A DNA stretch of 64,000 nucleotides from Apostichopus japonicus. Lineage: Eukaryota > Echinodermata > Holothuroidea > Aspidochirotida > Stichopodidae. Positions 22,687 through 34,570 of the stretch are shown piece by piece. The stretch covers positions 28,735,501 through 28,799,500 of the forward strand of contig NC_092568.1 in the NCBI RefSeq assembly GCF_037975245.1, written 5' to 3'. Position 1 is the stretch's first letter. Each line of letters starts with the position of its first letter. Under the pieces are notes generated by a model. That model saw only the letters and a program-made list of their open reading frames with translations, was not told the origin of the DNA and ran no database searches. The translations under genes were made by a program, and so were the position numbers.

Positions 22687-23331
22687 TATGGCGGGCCATC
22701 AGTCTCAAATCATGGGAGATCGACTTATACCGATTTAAATCGACATATACCAGTTTCCTTCGACTTATACCAGTTTCCAGCAGCTGAAATTGACTTCTAC
22801 CGATTTAAATCGACATATACCAGTTTCATTCTACATATCATCGATTTAAATCGACATATACCAGTTTAATTCGACATATCATCGATTTAAATCGACATAT
22901 ACCAATTTAAATCGATGATAAGTAAAATAAATCGATGATATTAATTAAACTGGTATATGTCGATTTAAATCGATGATATGTAGAATGAAACTGGTATATG
23001 TCAATTTAAATCGACATATACCAGTTTCATTCGACTTATACCAGTTTAATTCGACTTATACCAGTTTAAATCGATGATATGTCGATTTAAATCGACAAAT
23101 GTCAATTTGAGATGCTAGAAACTGGTATAAGTCCACGGAAATTGACTTCTACCGATTTAATTCGACATATCATCGATTTAAACTGGTATGATGTCGATTT
23201 AAATGGACATATCATCGATTTATTTTACATATCATCGATTTAAATTGGTATATGTCGATTTAAACTGGTATAAGTAGAAATAAATCGGTATAAGTCGATC
23301 TCCCATGATTTGAGACTGATGGCCCGCCATA
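22687..23331. mobile_element. Foldback DNA element with 51-bp inverted ends
   Basis: The first 51 bp (22687-22737, starting TATGGCGGGCCATCAGTC) are exactly inverted at 23281-23331. Flanks are the identical 6-mer CACCCG (22681-22686 and 23332-23337). The interior consists almost entirely of 20-21 bp units of two flavours, TCGACATATACCAGTTTAAT and one with CATCGATTT, in both orientations, so the whole element can fold back on itself at many registers. It has no coding capacity. A 6-bp duplication is used by some eukaryotic DNA transposon groups, but I cannot assign one. Confidence 0.88.
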
Positions 23332-23593
23332 CACCCGATCCATTTGGATCTATGCTCGATTTCCATAATGCATCGAGTACAAGTAGAGTAAAAATCGTCG
23401 GGGGAAAGTACAAGTACAGATATAAATATAGACTAGAACACGACTAGGCTATGACTGCGGAGTAGCTGAAAGTCTATACTGAAACGATGGCATAAAGAAA
23501 CTTGAATTCTTAATTTTTCTTTTTCTCTTCGAAAACATCGTGCATGCAGTTTGTATTTGAAAGTATCGTATATCTGCATATATATGTGGTGAT

Positions 23594-23867
23594 CAGTGGC
23601 GTAGGAAGGTACTTTTGAGTGGGGGGCTGAAGACTGATGGCCGGCATGGGGGAGGGGTCTAAGGGGAGGGGGATTTTTTTTGCATTTCCAGGTGGCCTTA
23701 GATGCAATTTGGTGCTCCAAATGAGATTTTTTTCTCATTTGGAAATGAAAAAGGGGTTTTCTGACTTGCGAAGCGGGGGGGGGGGGCGGAATGATACTTC
23801 CGCCCCTCCATATTTTTCACTGGGGGGGCTGGCGCCCCCACCCAGCCCCCCGGTTCCTACGCCCTTG
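23594..23867. mobile_element. hAT-like MITE, 274 bp
   Basis: Ends CAGTGGCGTAGGAAGG and, inverted, CAAGGGCGTAGGAACCGG. Flanks are the identical 8-mer GTGGTGAT (23586-23593 and 23868-23875). The interior is G-rich at both ends. Confidence 0.9.
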
Positions 23868-23875
23868 GTGGTGAT

Positions 23876-24488
23876 GATGTACGTTATTACAGGGAGTTGA
23901 TCCATAACAACTCCCTGGTTATTACCAGCAGGTTGTCGCCACTACATCAATGGGTCTAGTACCATGGGTCTAGTACCATTGGTTGACTGTAAGAATATTG
24001 CGTCACCATATTATAGCATTAGCCTCCCCGTATCGGTAAGTTGTCATTTTGATGTATAGTATGCAGCATAGAATCACTACCCTATGAATGGATTGCATAC
24101 AATGAGACGATACTGTACATATTTGATCACATACGTACTAAGAAATGCCCGTTATTCTCAGCTATAAATGAAGCTCATAAATTGATTGATAATAATCATA
24201 AACGTCTGCTAAAGCACTGCGTATATAAGGACCATTCCTTCATAGAACAGAGTCGTCAACTTTTAAAATTTGAGAAACAACTAAACCAAACTGAATGCGC
24301 CAAGCATGCAGACACAAGTGAAGATAGATCGTTAGTTCCTTGATAAGTCAACTGTGACAGAGCTTCCCTGCTATAGCCGTATCATTGCTTTCATGTAGAA
24401 TGTTGTCACTTCGTTATTATATTGTCAAATCGACCGTAACGTGCACACACACATCTGTGTTTGTGTGTGTAAATAAATAAATAAATAA

Positions 24489-24553
<65 letters not shown>
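23876..24553. other. No gene recognised
   Basis: Unique AT-rich DNA ending in a (TAAA)n and (AT)n microsatellite (about 24470-24553) into which composite copy A has inserted. Confidence 0.5.
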
Positions 24554-24556
<3 letters not shown>

Positions 24557-26759
24557 GTGCGTATCCAGGGGGGGCGTTGGGGGCGCGCGCCCCCCGGGTA
24601 AGAAAAAGAGGAGAGAAAAAAAAGAGAAGAAAAAAGGAAAAAAGAGGGGAAAAAAGAGGAGGAGGAGAGGAAGGAAGGGAAAAGAAAAAGAAGAAAGAGA
24701 GAAAAAGGAGAAAAGGAGGGAGTAAAAGAAAAACGCGAAGACACCGGGGAGAGAAAAAGGAACAGTGACATCATTACAGCGCTGAAGGGTAGCCAGTGAC
24801 GGATCAATGATTTCGTAAAAGTGTGACTCACCCTACCCCTTACACCGACAACTCCATTTTTTGACGTTTCCATTTTCCTCTCTCACTAATGATCTATATA
24901 TGTACTATATATGGTCTATCATAACGCGTGTGTAGAATTGTGCTATGAAACCAACTGTGGCTGGTCTCGAACTCGACCGTGTCGTCGGGGAACATGACGC
25001 ATTTTGTGATGGGGGCGACCGCCCGCCCCCCCCCCCATTCAGCATTTTTTTAAATGATACCGCTAAGTAATTTCAAAATAGAAAGTGCTTAGAGGCAACT
25101 TACAAGGCCTGGGAAGTGTCATTTCCAGCGATCTGGGAGACATTTTCGGCCAAAATTTGCTAGTACGCTTCGCGCTAACAAATGGTCCTGGGTAGTGCCA
25201 TTTCCAGCGATCTGGGAGGCATTTTCGGCCAAAATTTTCTTGTACGCTTCGCGCCAACATATGGTGGCGCTACGCTTAGATAATTTGCATACAGGCTTCG
25301 CCCCTCCCTTGGCAAATTCCTCGCTACGCGCCTGTTCGAATTTGTAACGCAAACAGCAGATATCACATCATATCAGTGAGCATGAAAATGGCGTTCCAGG
25401 ATGAAAAGCCTCAAAACTGTCCGACTTGCCTGAAAAAATAACCTAAATTTTTCGCGCGCGGAACGCGCGTTCAACGTGTCCATGACAATATCATATAAGC
25501 AAGCATCGGTTATTACATCGCATGCCATCATGTACCGTACGGTCCGTTCAAATTGCGCAGTATTTCGCGGGATGCTAATGTAAACAACGACATGTCTCAT
25601 GTAAATGTATAAAAAGCATGGAGGTCCAATTATGTCAAAACTCTCTTTTACATTAGTAATGGCGAATTAGGGGCTGCACCCCCGCCGCGCAGTGGCGGAG
25701 CGTCCATACGGTCGGGGGGGGTGGATGCCCCCCCTGACGGACTCAAATGGACTGCTGGCGCCTTTTTCAGCTCTTTACCACTTTTTACTTATTCTAGATT
25801 ATTGACTTTTTTATTGCGCTCTCATCTACTTATTGACATTTCTCACATTTTCTTGCTGTAATTTGGCGATGACACCTTATTCTTCGTTTATCTGCAAATT
25901 AGCCAGGCCCGGAAAGGGTCATTTCCGGCGATCTAGGGAGTATCTTTATTCAAAAATTTTCTGTACGCTACGCGCCAACCAGTGGTGGCGCTCCGCTTAG
26001 ATAGTGTCGAAAGCGCTCCTACAGACCATTCTCGCCACTCCTGACCAATACCCCTAGCTCCGCCACTGCCGCCGCGCCTCCTACGCCTATGCGTGTAGTG
26101 TTCGGTTGAAGGAAATATCTGCTATTTTTTCATTTCCTTCAACCAAGTTTTATAATAGCCGTTATAAGGGGTTTTCATGTTTCTACACCGATAAATTAAC
26201 TGTGTCTGAATTTTCGAAAATTTCTGACCAACATTCTGCATCACACTTCCCTCTACTCGTGCAATTTTGACCGGTCTGTTATAGGGGTTCAAGGAAGTTT
26301 TTCTATATTGGTTGTCCATAGATGAAATTTTGTACAACATTATGGGTATGTTTTGAAGTGAGTTTGTTCACGAGAAATGTGAATTTTCAAATTTTGAACA
26401 AATATGGGGCTTAAAACCTTGAAAAGTGGGGCTGACGGGTATTGTGGGCAGCGACGTAGAATCACCTACAAAAGCAAAGACCCACAGGAGATGCCATCAG
26501 GTCGAACATGATGTGTGCCGGGTTGACAAACTTCAAAAAGGTTATGGATGGAAAAAAAAACTATTAGGAAATACCTGGTTCTCAGGCAAAAAGTGTACAT
26601 CTGGTTGGTCATTTCAAGCCCGAGAAGTGCCGTTTCCGGTGATCTGGGGGGGTTTCAAAACAAGAAAGTTTCTTGTACGCTGCGCACCAACCGATGGTGG
26701 CGCTCCGCTTAGATAGTAATTCGCGCCCCCCGGGTTTGAAAATCCTGGATACGCGCCTG
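24554..26759 (+). mobile_element. Composite 2.2-kb DNA element, copy A
   Basis: Ends CAGGTGCGTATCCAGG and, inverted, CAGGCGCGTATCCAGG. Inserted in an (AT)n tract; the flanking 5-mers are both ATATA, in line with the 5-bp duplications of the other two copies. From left to right it has a G/C-rich end, a purine-rich tract (24599-24770), a module shared with the MITE at 6558 (about 25060-25340), a ~75-codon frame on minus, a nested hAT-like insertion (25690-26068) and a right module. No transposase is recognised. A 5-bp duplication with CAGG ends resembles the hAT group with 5-bp duplications, as an inference. Confidence 0.85.
25690..26068. mobile_element. hAT-like element nested in composite copy A
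   Basis: Ends CAGTGGCGGAGCGTCC and, inverted, CAGTGGCGGAGCTAGG. Flanks are the identical 8-mer CCGCCGCG (25682-25689 and 26069-26076). Confidence 0.88.
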
Positions 26760-26780
26760 ATATATATATATATATATATA
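26760..26780. repeat. (AT)n remnant right of composite copy A
   Basis: About ten AT dinucleotides. It continues the microsatellite split by the insertion. Confidence 0.9.
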
Positions 26781-27648
26781 TTCCTCTAACGGAAAAAATC
26801 GTTCCTCACGGTACGGTATTTGAGACATATATACTTTCTCGCATTACAAATATAGAATAAACGTGTGGTCCTGTCTCCTATATAGACATATTCCATTTCC
26901 TCAGGGGTTAAGTTTATTTTAGTAAACCCTTTACAAGGGTTACGTTAGGAAGTCGTATATATGATTATGAGTGAGTAGGCCTATACGGTAACGTAATTCA
27001 TGGTCAATCAGTGTGGTGGTTGTGGATGAACACCGGCATAATAACTATCCGCTCATATATAACTGCAGTGATATGCACATTATTTCAAGGGTGGTGGTGT
27101 GGGGGAATTCTAAACTCCTGACTAAGGGGCAAGAATAGCCAGAGGTGAATCAAAGAGTTTATAAAAGGGAAGGGTGTGGTAGGGGTGTGGTCATGGGGTC
27201 GCTGAAGACATTCTGGGGCGTATTTAGAACATTTTTAAATTAGGTTTCATCGCACTGGTTGTGCTATTGTAAATACTAATACAATCTTGTGTGAGGCTGA
27301 AAATATGGGTGCGCAATCGCCGAGGAGTGGTCTAATTCTAGTTCAGTGTGAAAGTCCCCTCAATGCCGATGAAGGTGGGTCCATGCCCACACCGTCCTTC
27401 TGCACGCTGTTTCTTTTCGAAACGCATTCAAGAAGAGGGCACGTAATTTCTCTCTCTAATTCAAAGAGCCCTCATCACTTTATCAGATAATGAAGGATGT
27501 TGAGTGGTCCTATTCAAACGTCACAAAAATGCAGCTTTGTTTGGTTTATTATTTTTCCAATTCACAAACTGTCAAACTTTAACTCCGCTTAAAACCAACG
27601 AAGATCAAAACAATTTAAAACTTGGTCTAGAAATGTGGCACATAAAGG

Positions 27649-27704
27649 GTTTGCACTGGTGACCTAACGGTTGCGGTTTGCTATATACTTTAATCACTGC
27701 ACCA
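27649..27704 (-). mobile_element. tRNA-derived SINE head or tRNA pseudogene
   Basis: On the minus strand the segment reads GCAGTGATTAAAG, then CAACCGTTAGGTCACCAGTG and CAAACC. This is the arrangement of tRNA-derived SINE heads (A-box region, anticodon/variable region and a B box with changes). The cloverleaf is too degraded for a functional tRNA. Confidence 0.4.
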
Positions 27705-30700
27705 TGCATGACCTTACTTCATTCGGGTGAGCCCGGCTCATATCAGTGACATTTCATAAGTATAAATTACATTAAGATCTGCTTGTAGCAGCATGTAGGT
27801 TGCTATCGTTACAGGCCCCTGGCACATTGCCACGCTTATACGTTATACCATGGAGGTAAAACAGATTGCTTAAACCTTCAGTATATGTTTCTCCCAACTG
27901 GCTGCACATTGATTTCATATGTTGCTGAAACAGTTTCGGTTCTCTCTTGTCCGCCATATGGTTTCAATGGGCATTTACACAGAACAGAGTTCGGTTCCCC
28001 GTGCTTCATGGGGGTGGGTTGGGGTCCCTGTGAATTAGGGGTTCCCCGATCAGTCAGTGGATTGAGGTTTCTCAGAGCAAACGGCAGACAGAGTCTAGGC
28101 TAGTAGATTGCAAAACCGGAACTATTTACATGCAACAATCGATAACACTGTAAAGACGACGAACGGTTAACCGCCAAGATATTGTAGCGAGAGGTTATGT
28201 TGCATCGGTATTGGTTGAATACCACAAACCGTTATATAGCATGTGGTTGAGAGAGGGGCAGCTGGATTAAATATTGACAATCCAAATTCATACCTGGACA
28301 TTAAAGAGGTGCTCGGTCGTTCTCGGTGGCAGAAAGCGAGCGCGAATCTCAACTGACACACACAAAAATTGCTCTAGTTTCACGACTTCTGATAGGCTGC
28401 TATTTTCGATAACGGTATACTTGGTCTGGACATTACCGTCCCATATATAGGTCAATGGCCTAATTACTGATGAAGATAAACAATAATGTCATGTAAATTG
28501 AAAGGAACCAATGATCCGGGCTTTGGGAGTAGACAGCAGACACATTTACTGATTGAGCAAGAAATAACATGTTTTCTAACAGTTTATAAGCACATCGACA
28601 TCCGGTGCTTTGTGTCGTTTCTTCCGGATATCGCAAATGCTAATAATATCTACCCCTTGAAGGGAGGCTCATACACACATAGGGACATGACATGGTGTTA
28701 TAGCAGGCGTAACCTCATTAATATAGCTTGACAGTTCAACAGTGTCGGCTGTTGATAAGTTGTGCAACAGTTTGTCGAAAGAATTGTACCTGCTTTCTCT
28801 TTTTATAAAGAAAATATTACACAAAGTGAACTGAAAGTCCCGATGACTTTCGAACGGAATATTTATATAGTCAATCCAGGATTACTATATTTTACCTCTT
28901 TTCTTCACTTTTTCCTTTTTGTTTATTTATTTATTTATTTATTGACTCGTTCTTTTTCTTGCTTGCTAACATGTAAGACGTCAACAAATGACCTTCATCT
29001 TCAAAAATAGAAATTCTGCGCCTTTCTCGCTCATCGATTTTGCATTTTGATGTTGTTTTTTATGTGTATTATAACTGTAAGGTTATCTTCAAGTTCATTA
29101 TAAGCTCTATATCTTGTTGACCAAACTGGATGTTTTGTCAAACAGTAGAAACTTATAGTACTTTGTCATCGAATAACCGTATAGTGACCTTACTTCTGAC
29201 ATACCTGATCACCTAGAATGAATAGACAGATATCGACAGCTTTGTGTTATCAATTCACCGTATTGTATACGAGAATACACGGAGTGCTTAACACTAAATG
29301 GTTATAAAATTACAAAGCTTGTAGTATAGGTTAACAGTAAACACACACATACACACACAATTATTTAATACTATGACTGAAAGCAATTCGTATTTTACCC
29401 AAGAATGTCAAAAAAGTCCTATAACCTTTAAACGCTTTATATTAATTGCAGACAGAGACACTTGTACAATTACTTCCCCCTCCTTTCTCTTTGACAAAAC
29501 AGTTATTTTTACCTTTAGTCGCCATTTTGTTTTTGATGTTGTTGTTGCATACAACCGAACCTATACATATATAGTGAGTATGTATAATACAATGAGGATG
29601 GTTGCGGTTTATCATTTTTAACTATATATAGGTTTTTTACGTCATCACAAATCTTTTCAATAAATGATGCCAAATTTTTCGTTGCCGTGACACTCACTCA
29701 GTATATGTTCATATTAATCAAATACAAAAGACAATAGGAAACATGATCCTTATATACCGACTCCTGATACTCAGTATGTGGTGTTTACCTGTACATGAAT
29801 ACACATTCAGGGAACTGTTTCATCTTCTGAGGATACACGGCGGTCCAACTAACTCACAAATATTAATCGACCAGTGACAAGTAGCTTATATGTGTATTCT
29901 CAAACAAATGCAGCTCTTCGATATACATTAAATCTCTCATGTCTTGCCCACTCATATTCTTTTGTTCCTTATGTAAATATGACTCCTATAAGGAAGATCA
30001 ATGAATAGAACCATCATAAAATCGTATATTTTCTCTTTAATTACGAATGAAAAGCATATATGTATATATCAACTGTCAGGCTGGGTAGAACCACGAACGT
30101 ATAGTGCTGTACTGTATATCACCTGCAATGTTAAGAAACACTTCACGTGACGGATCCATAGATTATACTGGGGGTGGGGACAACCCTGGGGTCGTTGAAG
30201 CGGAACTACCCATACTGTGGATCTGGGAGCATCCTCCACGTCTAATCGCAAGGTTGTGCTAATAGTCATAGGCCACCTTTGCAATTTGTGTGTGCGTTTG
30301 AAGAAAAGAGGGAGACCACCCTCTCCCCACCCTCCCCCAGGATCCACACCCGCACTGCCCTACAAACATCAAAAAGAGAAGCCCAGCTGGTGAGCTTATC
30401 AGAGCGGTTCCCACACTTAGCAGATTTCTGAAAACATTTGAATATCGAAGAGATAATATGTGCGCAAAGAAGGTTAATTCGTCAGTTAAGAAAATACAAG
30501 ATTATTGCCCTAGTTAAAGTATGTTTGTTATTGGTCGTCCTCCTATAGGGTCAACCATGCCCATGTATGCACGTAGGCATACCTTGCAGAGACTGTCAAA
30601 ACAGTATAAAGTCAAACAATTGGATGTATACTTATAGGTGTCTGTCAGCACGTACACCTCACATTACATATTGTCAATTCAACATGGAGTTTGAAATTTG

Positions 30701-33700
30701 CCCTGATAAGACCGGGGATTTTATCTTTCAAGAACAACATGTGCAATATACTAAACGGCAATATAGTATACGTCTAAGGCTACACGTAAATGTAGCAAAC
30801 ATTGCAACATGCATGATTATGTTAGCTTAGGCCTACTAGCATATAATAACATTCATATGCTCAGTGTTGAAATCATACTTTTAAACAAAGTAATGTGCTG
30901 CGGCAATGTCCCTTTAAATTTAGCACCTTTAACCAAACCGTTTGATTTGAGAGGAGACGGGTAAGAGAGGCCAGGCTGAGTGAGAACAATACTACACCGT
31001 TACGTACTTAGCCTATAAGTTAACTGAAGAGTAATATAATTGGTGTCAGCCTATTGAGATGGATGCATATTCATTCCAAACATATAACTGGCATAATCGC
31101 AAATCTGAAACGTAAATATTTCATATCTTACGTTCATGTCAGTGCCTCTTCTCCACCTCGACCCACCCCACCCCCTCCCCTTCACCCCACCAAACGACAG
31201 CTTAAATTGATTTCATAATTGAAGTAATTGACTCTGTAGGCTACACAACCTGCTACGTCAATTTGTTTTTCTATAGCCGTTACGTCATACCTCAGGATAA
31301 TAACTTCCCAAGCATGAAGATGTATATACTTATGATGGCGATACCAGAATTTTGTCTTGATGATTGCGTCACAGTTATTTCATTACAATCACGGGCGTTG
31401 TGAACTTAGTGAACATAAATCCAAAGTTGGACCATATTAGTTTAAAAACCAATTCTTGACTTTTTCATCGTTATGGAAACGAGGTCATAAAATGGCCAAA
31501 AGGCAAACGTCTGGGATATAATCTAAGTCAAACACTGTCATTATGTAAGTTGTTTAGCCTCACTGTTGGTAGATATAGAAATGACGTTTACAGAACACAC
31601 AAGTGACTCTACATCATAGTTGTATATAGTCCTCAGACTATAGTGTGCGTCTACATGTGCGTCACACTTCACGGTGATAGCGATAATTTAAACGTTCTTA
31701 TTGACTGAACTTCTTCTAGTCAATGAACTTCTGTGCAGGTGAATAGATTGAAAATTCCATACATTATAGGCCTAACTGGAAACATTAGGGAAAAAAAAAA
31801 CATTTTTCACGCTCCCAAGAAATCATATTCGGTATCTTCTCCCCCACCCTCTATGAAATTCATTACGGTTCTTATTATAAACTATTCTTTGTTGATCCTC
31901 GCTTTTAGTCCAATCATAATGTAGTTTGTCCGCTCTCTGAAATTGCGGGAGATTACACTGCAGTATTTTCAAGTATATACACGTCATAAAGCATGCAGTG
32001 CCTCATCTGTACCCCCCCCCCTCACATCACTGCCCCCCCTCTCAAAAACAAAATTATAGGATGACTTTTGGTAGACAATCAGTCTTGATATGTTACAGGT
32101 CAAGATAAAAATTGGCTGCTAGTGATGTTTATATCACTATTCCAGTCTTTCAGATATTCCGCGTAATTACCATATAACCAAGCTCTAGCTCTGCAAGCAT
32201 CCAGTAAGGCTAAATTGAAGATGGCGTCGACTCCTAAATGACCACTATAGACCTATATGTCAATGATACTCCATTGTAGTATTTATGTTAATAACTCAAC
32301 CAAAAACACGTTCTTTTAACTTCATATGAACCTATAGAGCAGCATCATCAGTCCAAGACTATCAGCACCACTCTTATAATATCAAGTATTGTTTACTGTA
32401 TTGAAAATATGTTTTTGAAGCCATAAAAGTCTAATGGTTTTCCCGTCGATCACTTGTTATCATTTCTCAATCTCTTTCTGGAATAATTTGTGTAGTGAAA
32501 ACAGGTGAAATTTTACCCCCCAAAAATACAAATACACCGGCAGAAGGGGCAATAAACCTCCTTTTTCACTTCTACGAGCTACAACCGTCAAATCATAGTA
32601 ATGTTGAATGAAGCGAACATGTAGTAAACAGTGTGTACGTGTGTCAGTTGTATTGCCTGATGTGTAAACTATATAGTATACCAAACGAAGCACAGAAAGT
32701 CAACAGATGACGCCCGTCTATTTAGACTATAGTTATAATGTGTTTACTTTAAGCATGGAGTAAATAACTGTGGCTTTACAGAGCTATTTTGGTTGTCTCC
32801 TTTGGTGCTTATCTTATGAAAAACTCCCGAGTGGTTAAATTTCTTCGAGTCCTAAATTACGATCATGACCTCATAGGTAAAGCACCCCCCCCCCCTCCTG
32901 TGACCTTTCACTCCATGCATTACATATAGCTACATGACGCGGAAGTGGAAAGGCACCAGTTTATGACACACCATGAATTACTTCCCTTTAGAAGAATAGT
33001 CAAGCTTGGATGCATCCATAATTTAACAATTAGTCAGATGAGTCATTATAGCTTCTACTCGATTGCTCAAATTTGTTAAAGTATGTTCGGACAAACTTCA
33101 CTTTAATTTCTAATTTCTAGCTCACTCAAGATCGAAGTTACCATGCATGCGAGTTGCCACTATAAGCATCAGCCACTTCCTCCAAATTGGTTTCCATCAA
33201 GAAGTTTCTTTGCAAAACCCTACAGACACGATTAATCGAGTACAGTAGATGGCATTTGGAAGACGTTATAGTATTCTTTACTTACCATAGGAAAGGAAAG
33301 TACCCCTCCCCCACCCACTAACACCAAAAATAAAAGGCAAATTGGCAATCGAGAATTACGCCGCAGGGCACGTACCGTATATTGTCTTCAAATATTGATA
33401 CGTATGAAAACTCCGGCCAGCCCTCTATATTAATACATAACTGAAGTGAAACGAACAGGTCTTTTTTTACCGTGCCTACACACCTCCCATGCACTTAACA
33501 AACACCTTATCTTCTTTGGATGCAATGTCTAGCAATGGATGGGTTGTCCCCCACCCATAGAAATTCCTAATCAATTTCTATGCCCCCACCCACTGCCCAA
33601 TCCCCACACACCTTGTGCGGGGTTGGGAACAGACTACATGCATGTGGCTATCGAACCTATTCGATATGGCAGGGATACGTAGATGATACTTTACTTCCAT

Positions 33701-34454
33701 CAATATCGGATAAGCTCAATTTTATGCATCATGATGGACTCAAGATGCCACAGCTGACATATACTATAGTTATCCTTTGCGACGAAACGGATAAATTCAT
33801 GATCCTTAACAGACTAAACAAGCCTCGTTAAACGAAAAGAGGCGTTGAGTATATCTCATTGCAGTTTCAAATATAATTGGAAAATAAGGATCCGCACGAT
33901 ATGACCTTTAGGCTAAATATGACTAGCCAGAGATGTTGCAAGAAATGGTTAAAAAATTAAACTACACTCAATGCTTTCTATCAACAGGGCCAATTATGGC
34001 TCTATGAAAACCTACAATATACTTGAATCACATAAGTACAGCATATGCTTAGTGAAAGAAACTCTTAAACTGTATAGGCCTACTTGCTGTACCTACAACT
34101 CGATCCAAAGCCTGTAGTAATATGCTGTATTTTCTTACATTTCTTGCATAGTAAAATGCTTTAATGTAATAGGTGTATGCCTATATGTTAAGTGTGACAG
34201 TAGGCTACCGTAATAAGCTAAGAGTGTTGGGCATCAACTAATTAGTCCCGATACGGAGTCTTCTAGGTAAGCTAAGTCTATAAATTTATTACAAACCTTT
34301 TCATATAAACATAGAACATAACTGGGACATTGTAATTGTATAGATCTCCATGACCCTGTTCGAATTTCAAGTAGCATTATACAGAGCCTTTAGCAGTGTA
34401 AAATTCATTACGACCTACAAATGTTACATTGTTTCAAGTGTCTGTTATTCTGCT

Positions 34455-34570
34455 TCTGATGCTGTTCTTACATTCAACTCACCGAATTTTCCGGAGTATG
34501 AAGGAGAGAATATCCTAATAATCCAAATAATTAGTCCTTCCTTCACTGAGAACAAGTGTTCACATTCATG
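34455..34570 (+). pseudogene. Possible CUB-domain exon fragment
   Basis: The frame reads SDAVLTFNSPNFPEYEGE, then ILIIQIISPSF, ending at a stop. The SPNFPE-x-Y core and following hydrophobic strand resemble the start of CUB domains (extracellular adhesion modules). It is isolated, lacks the conserved cysteines around it and has no clear splice sites, so it may be chance or a relic. Confidence 0.2.

Noticed and set aside
24406-24873. Lysine/glutamate- or serine/phenylalanine-rich proteins in the purine-rich tract
   Set aside because: The same tract recurs in all three composite elements and its frames reflect low-complexity DNA.
25373-25600. A conserved 75-codon protein gene present in three copies
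   Set aside because: Its conservation follows from the recent copying of the composite element; no known domain or independent constraint can be seen.
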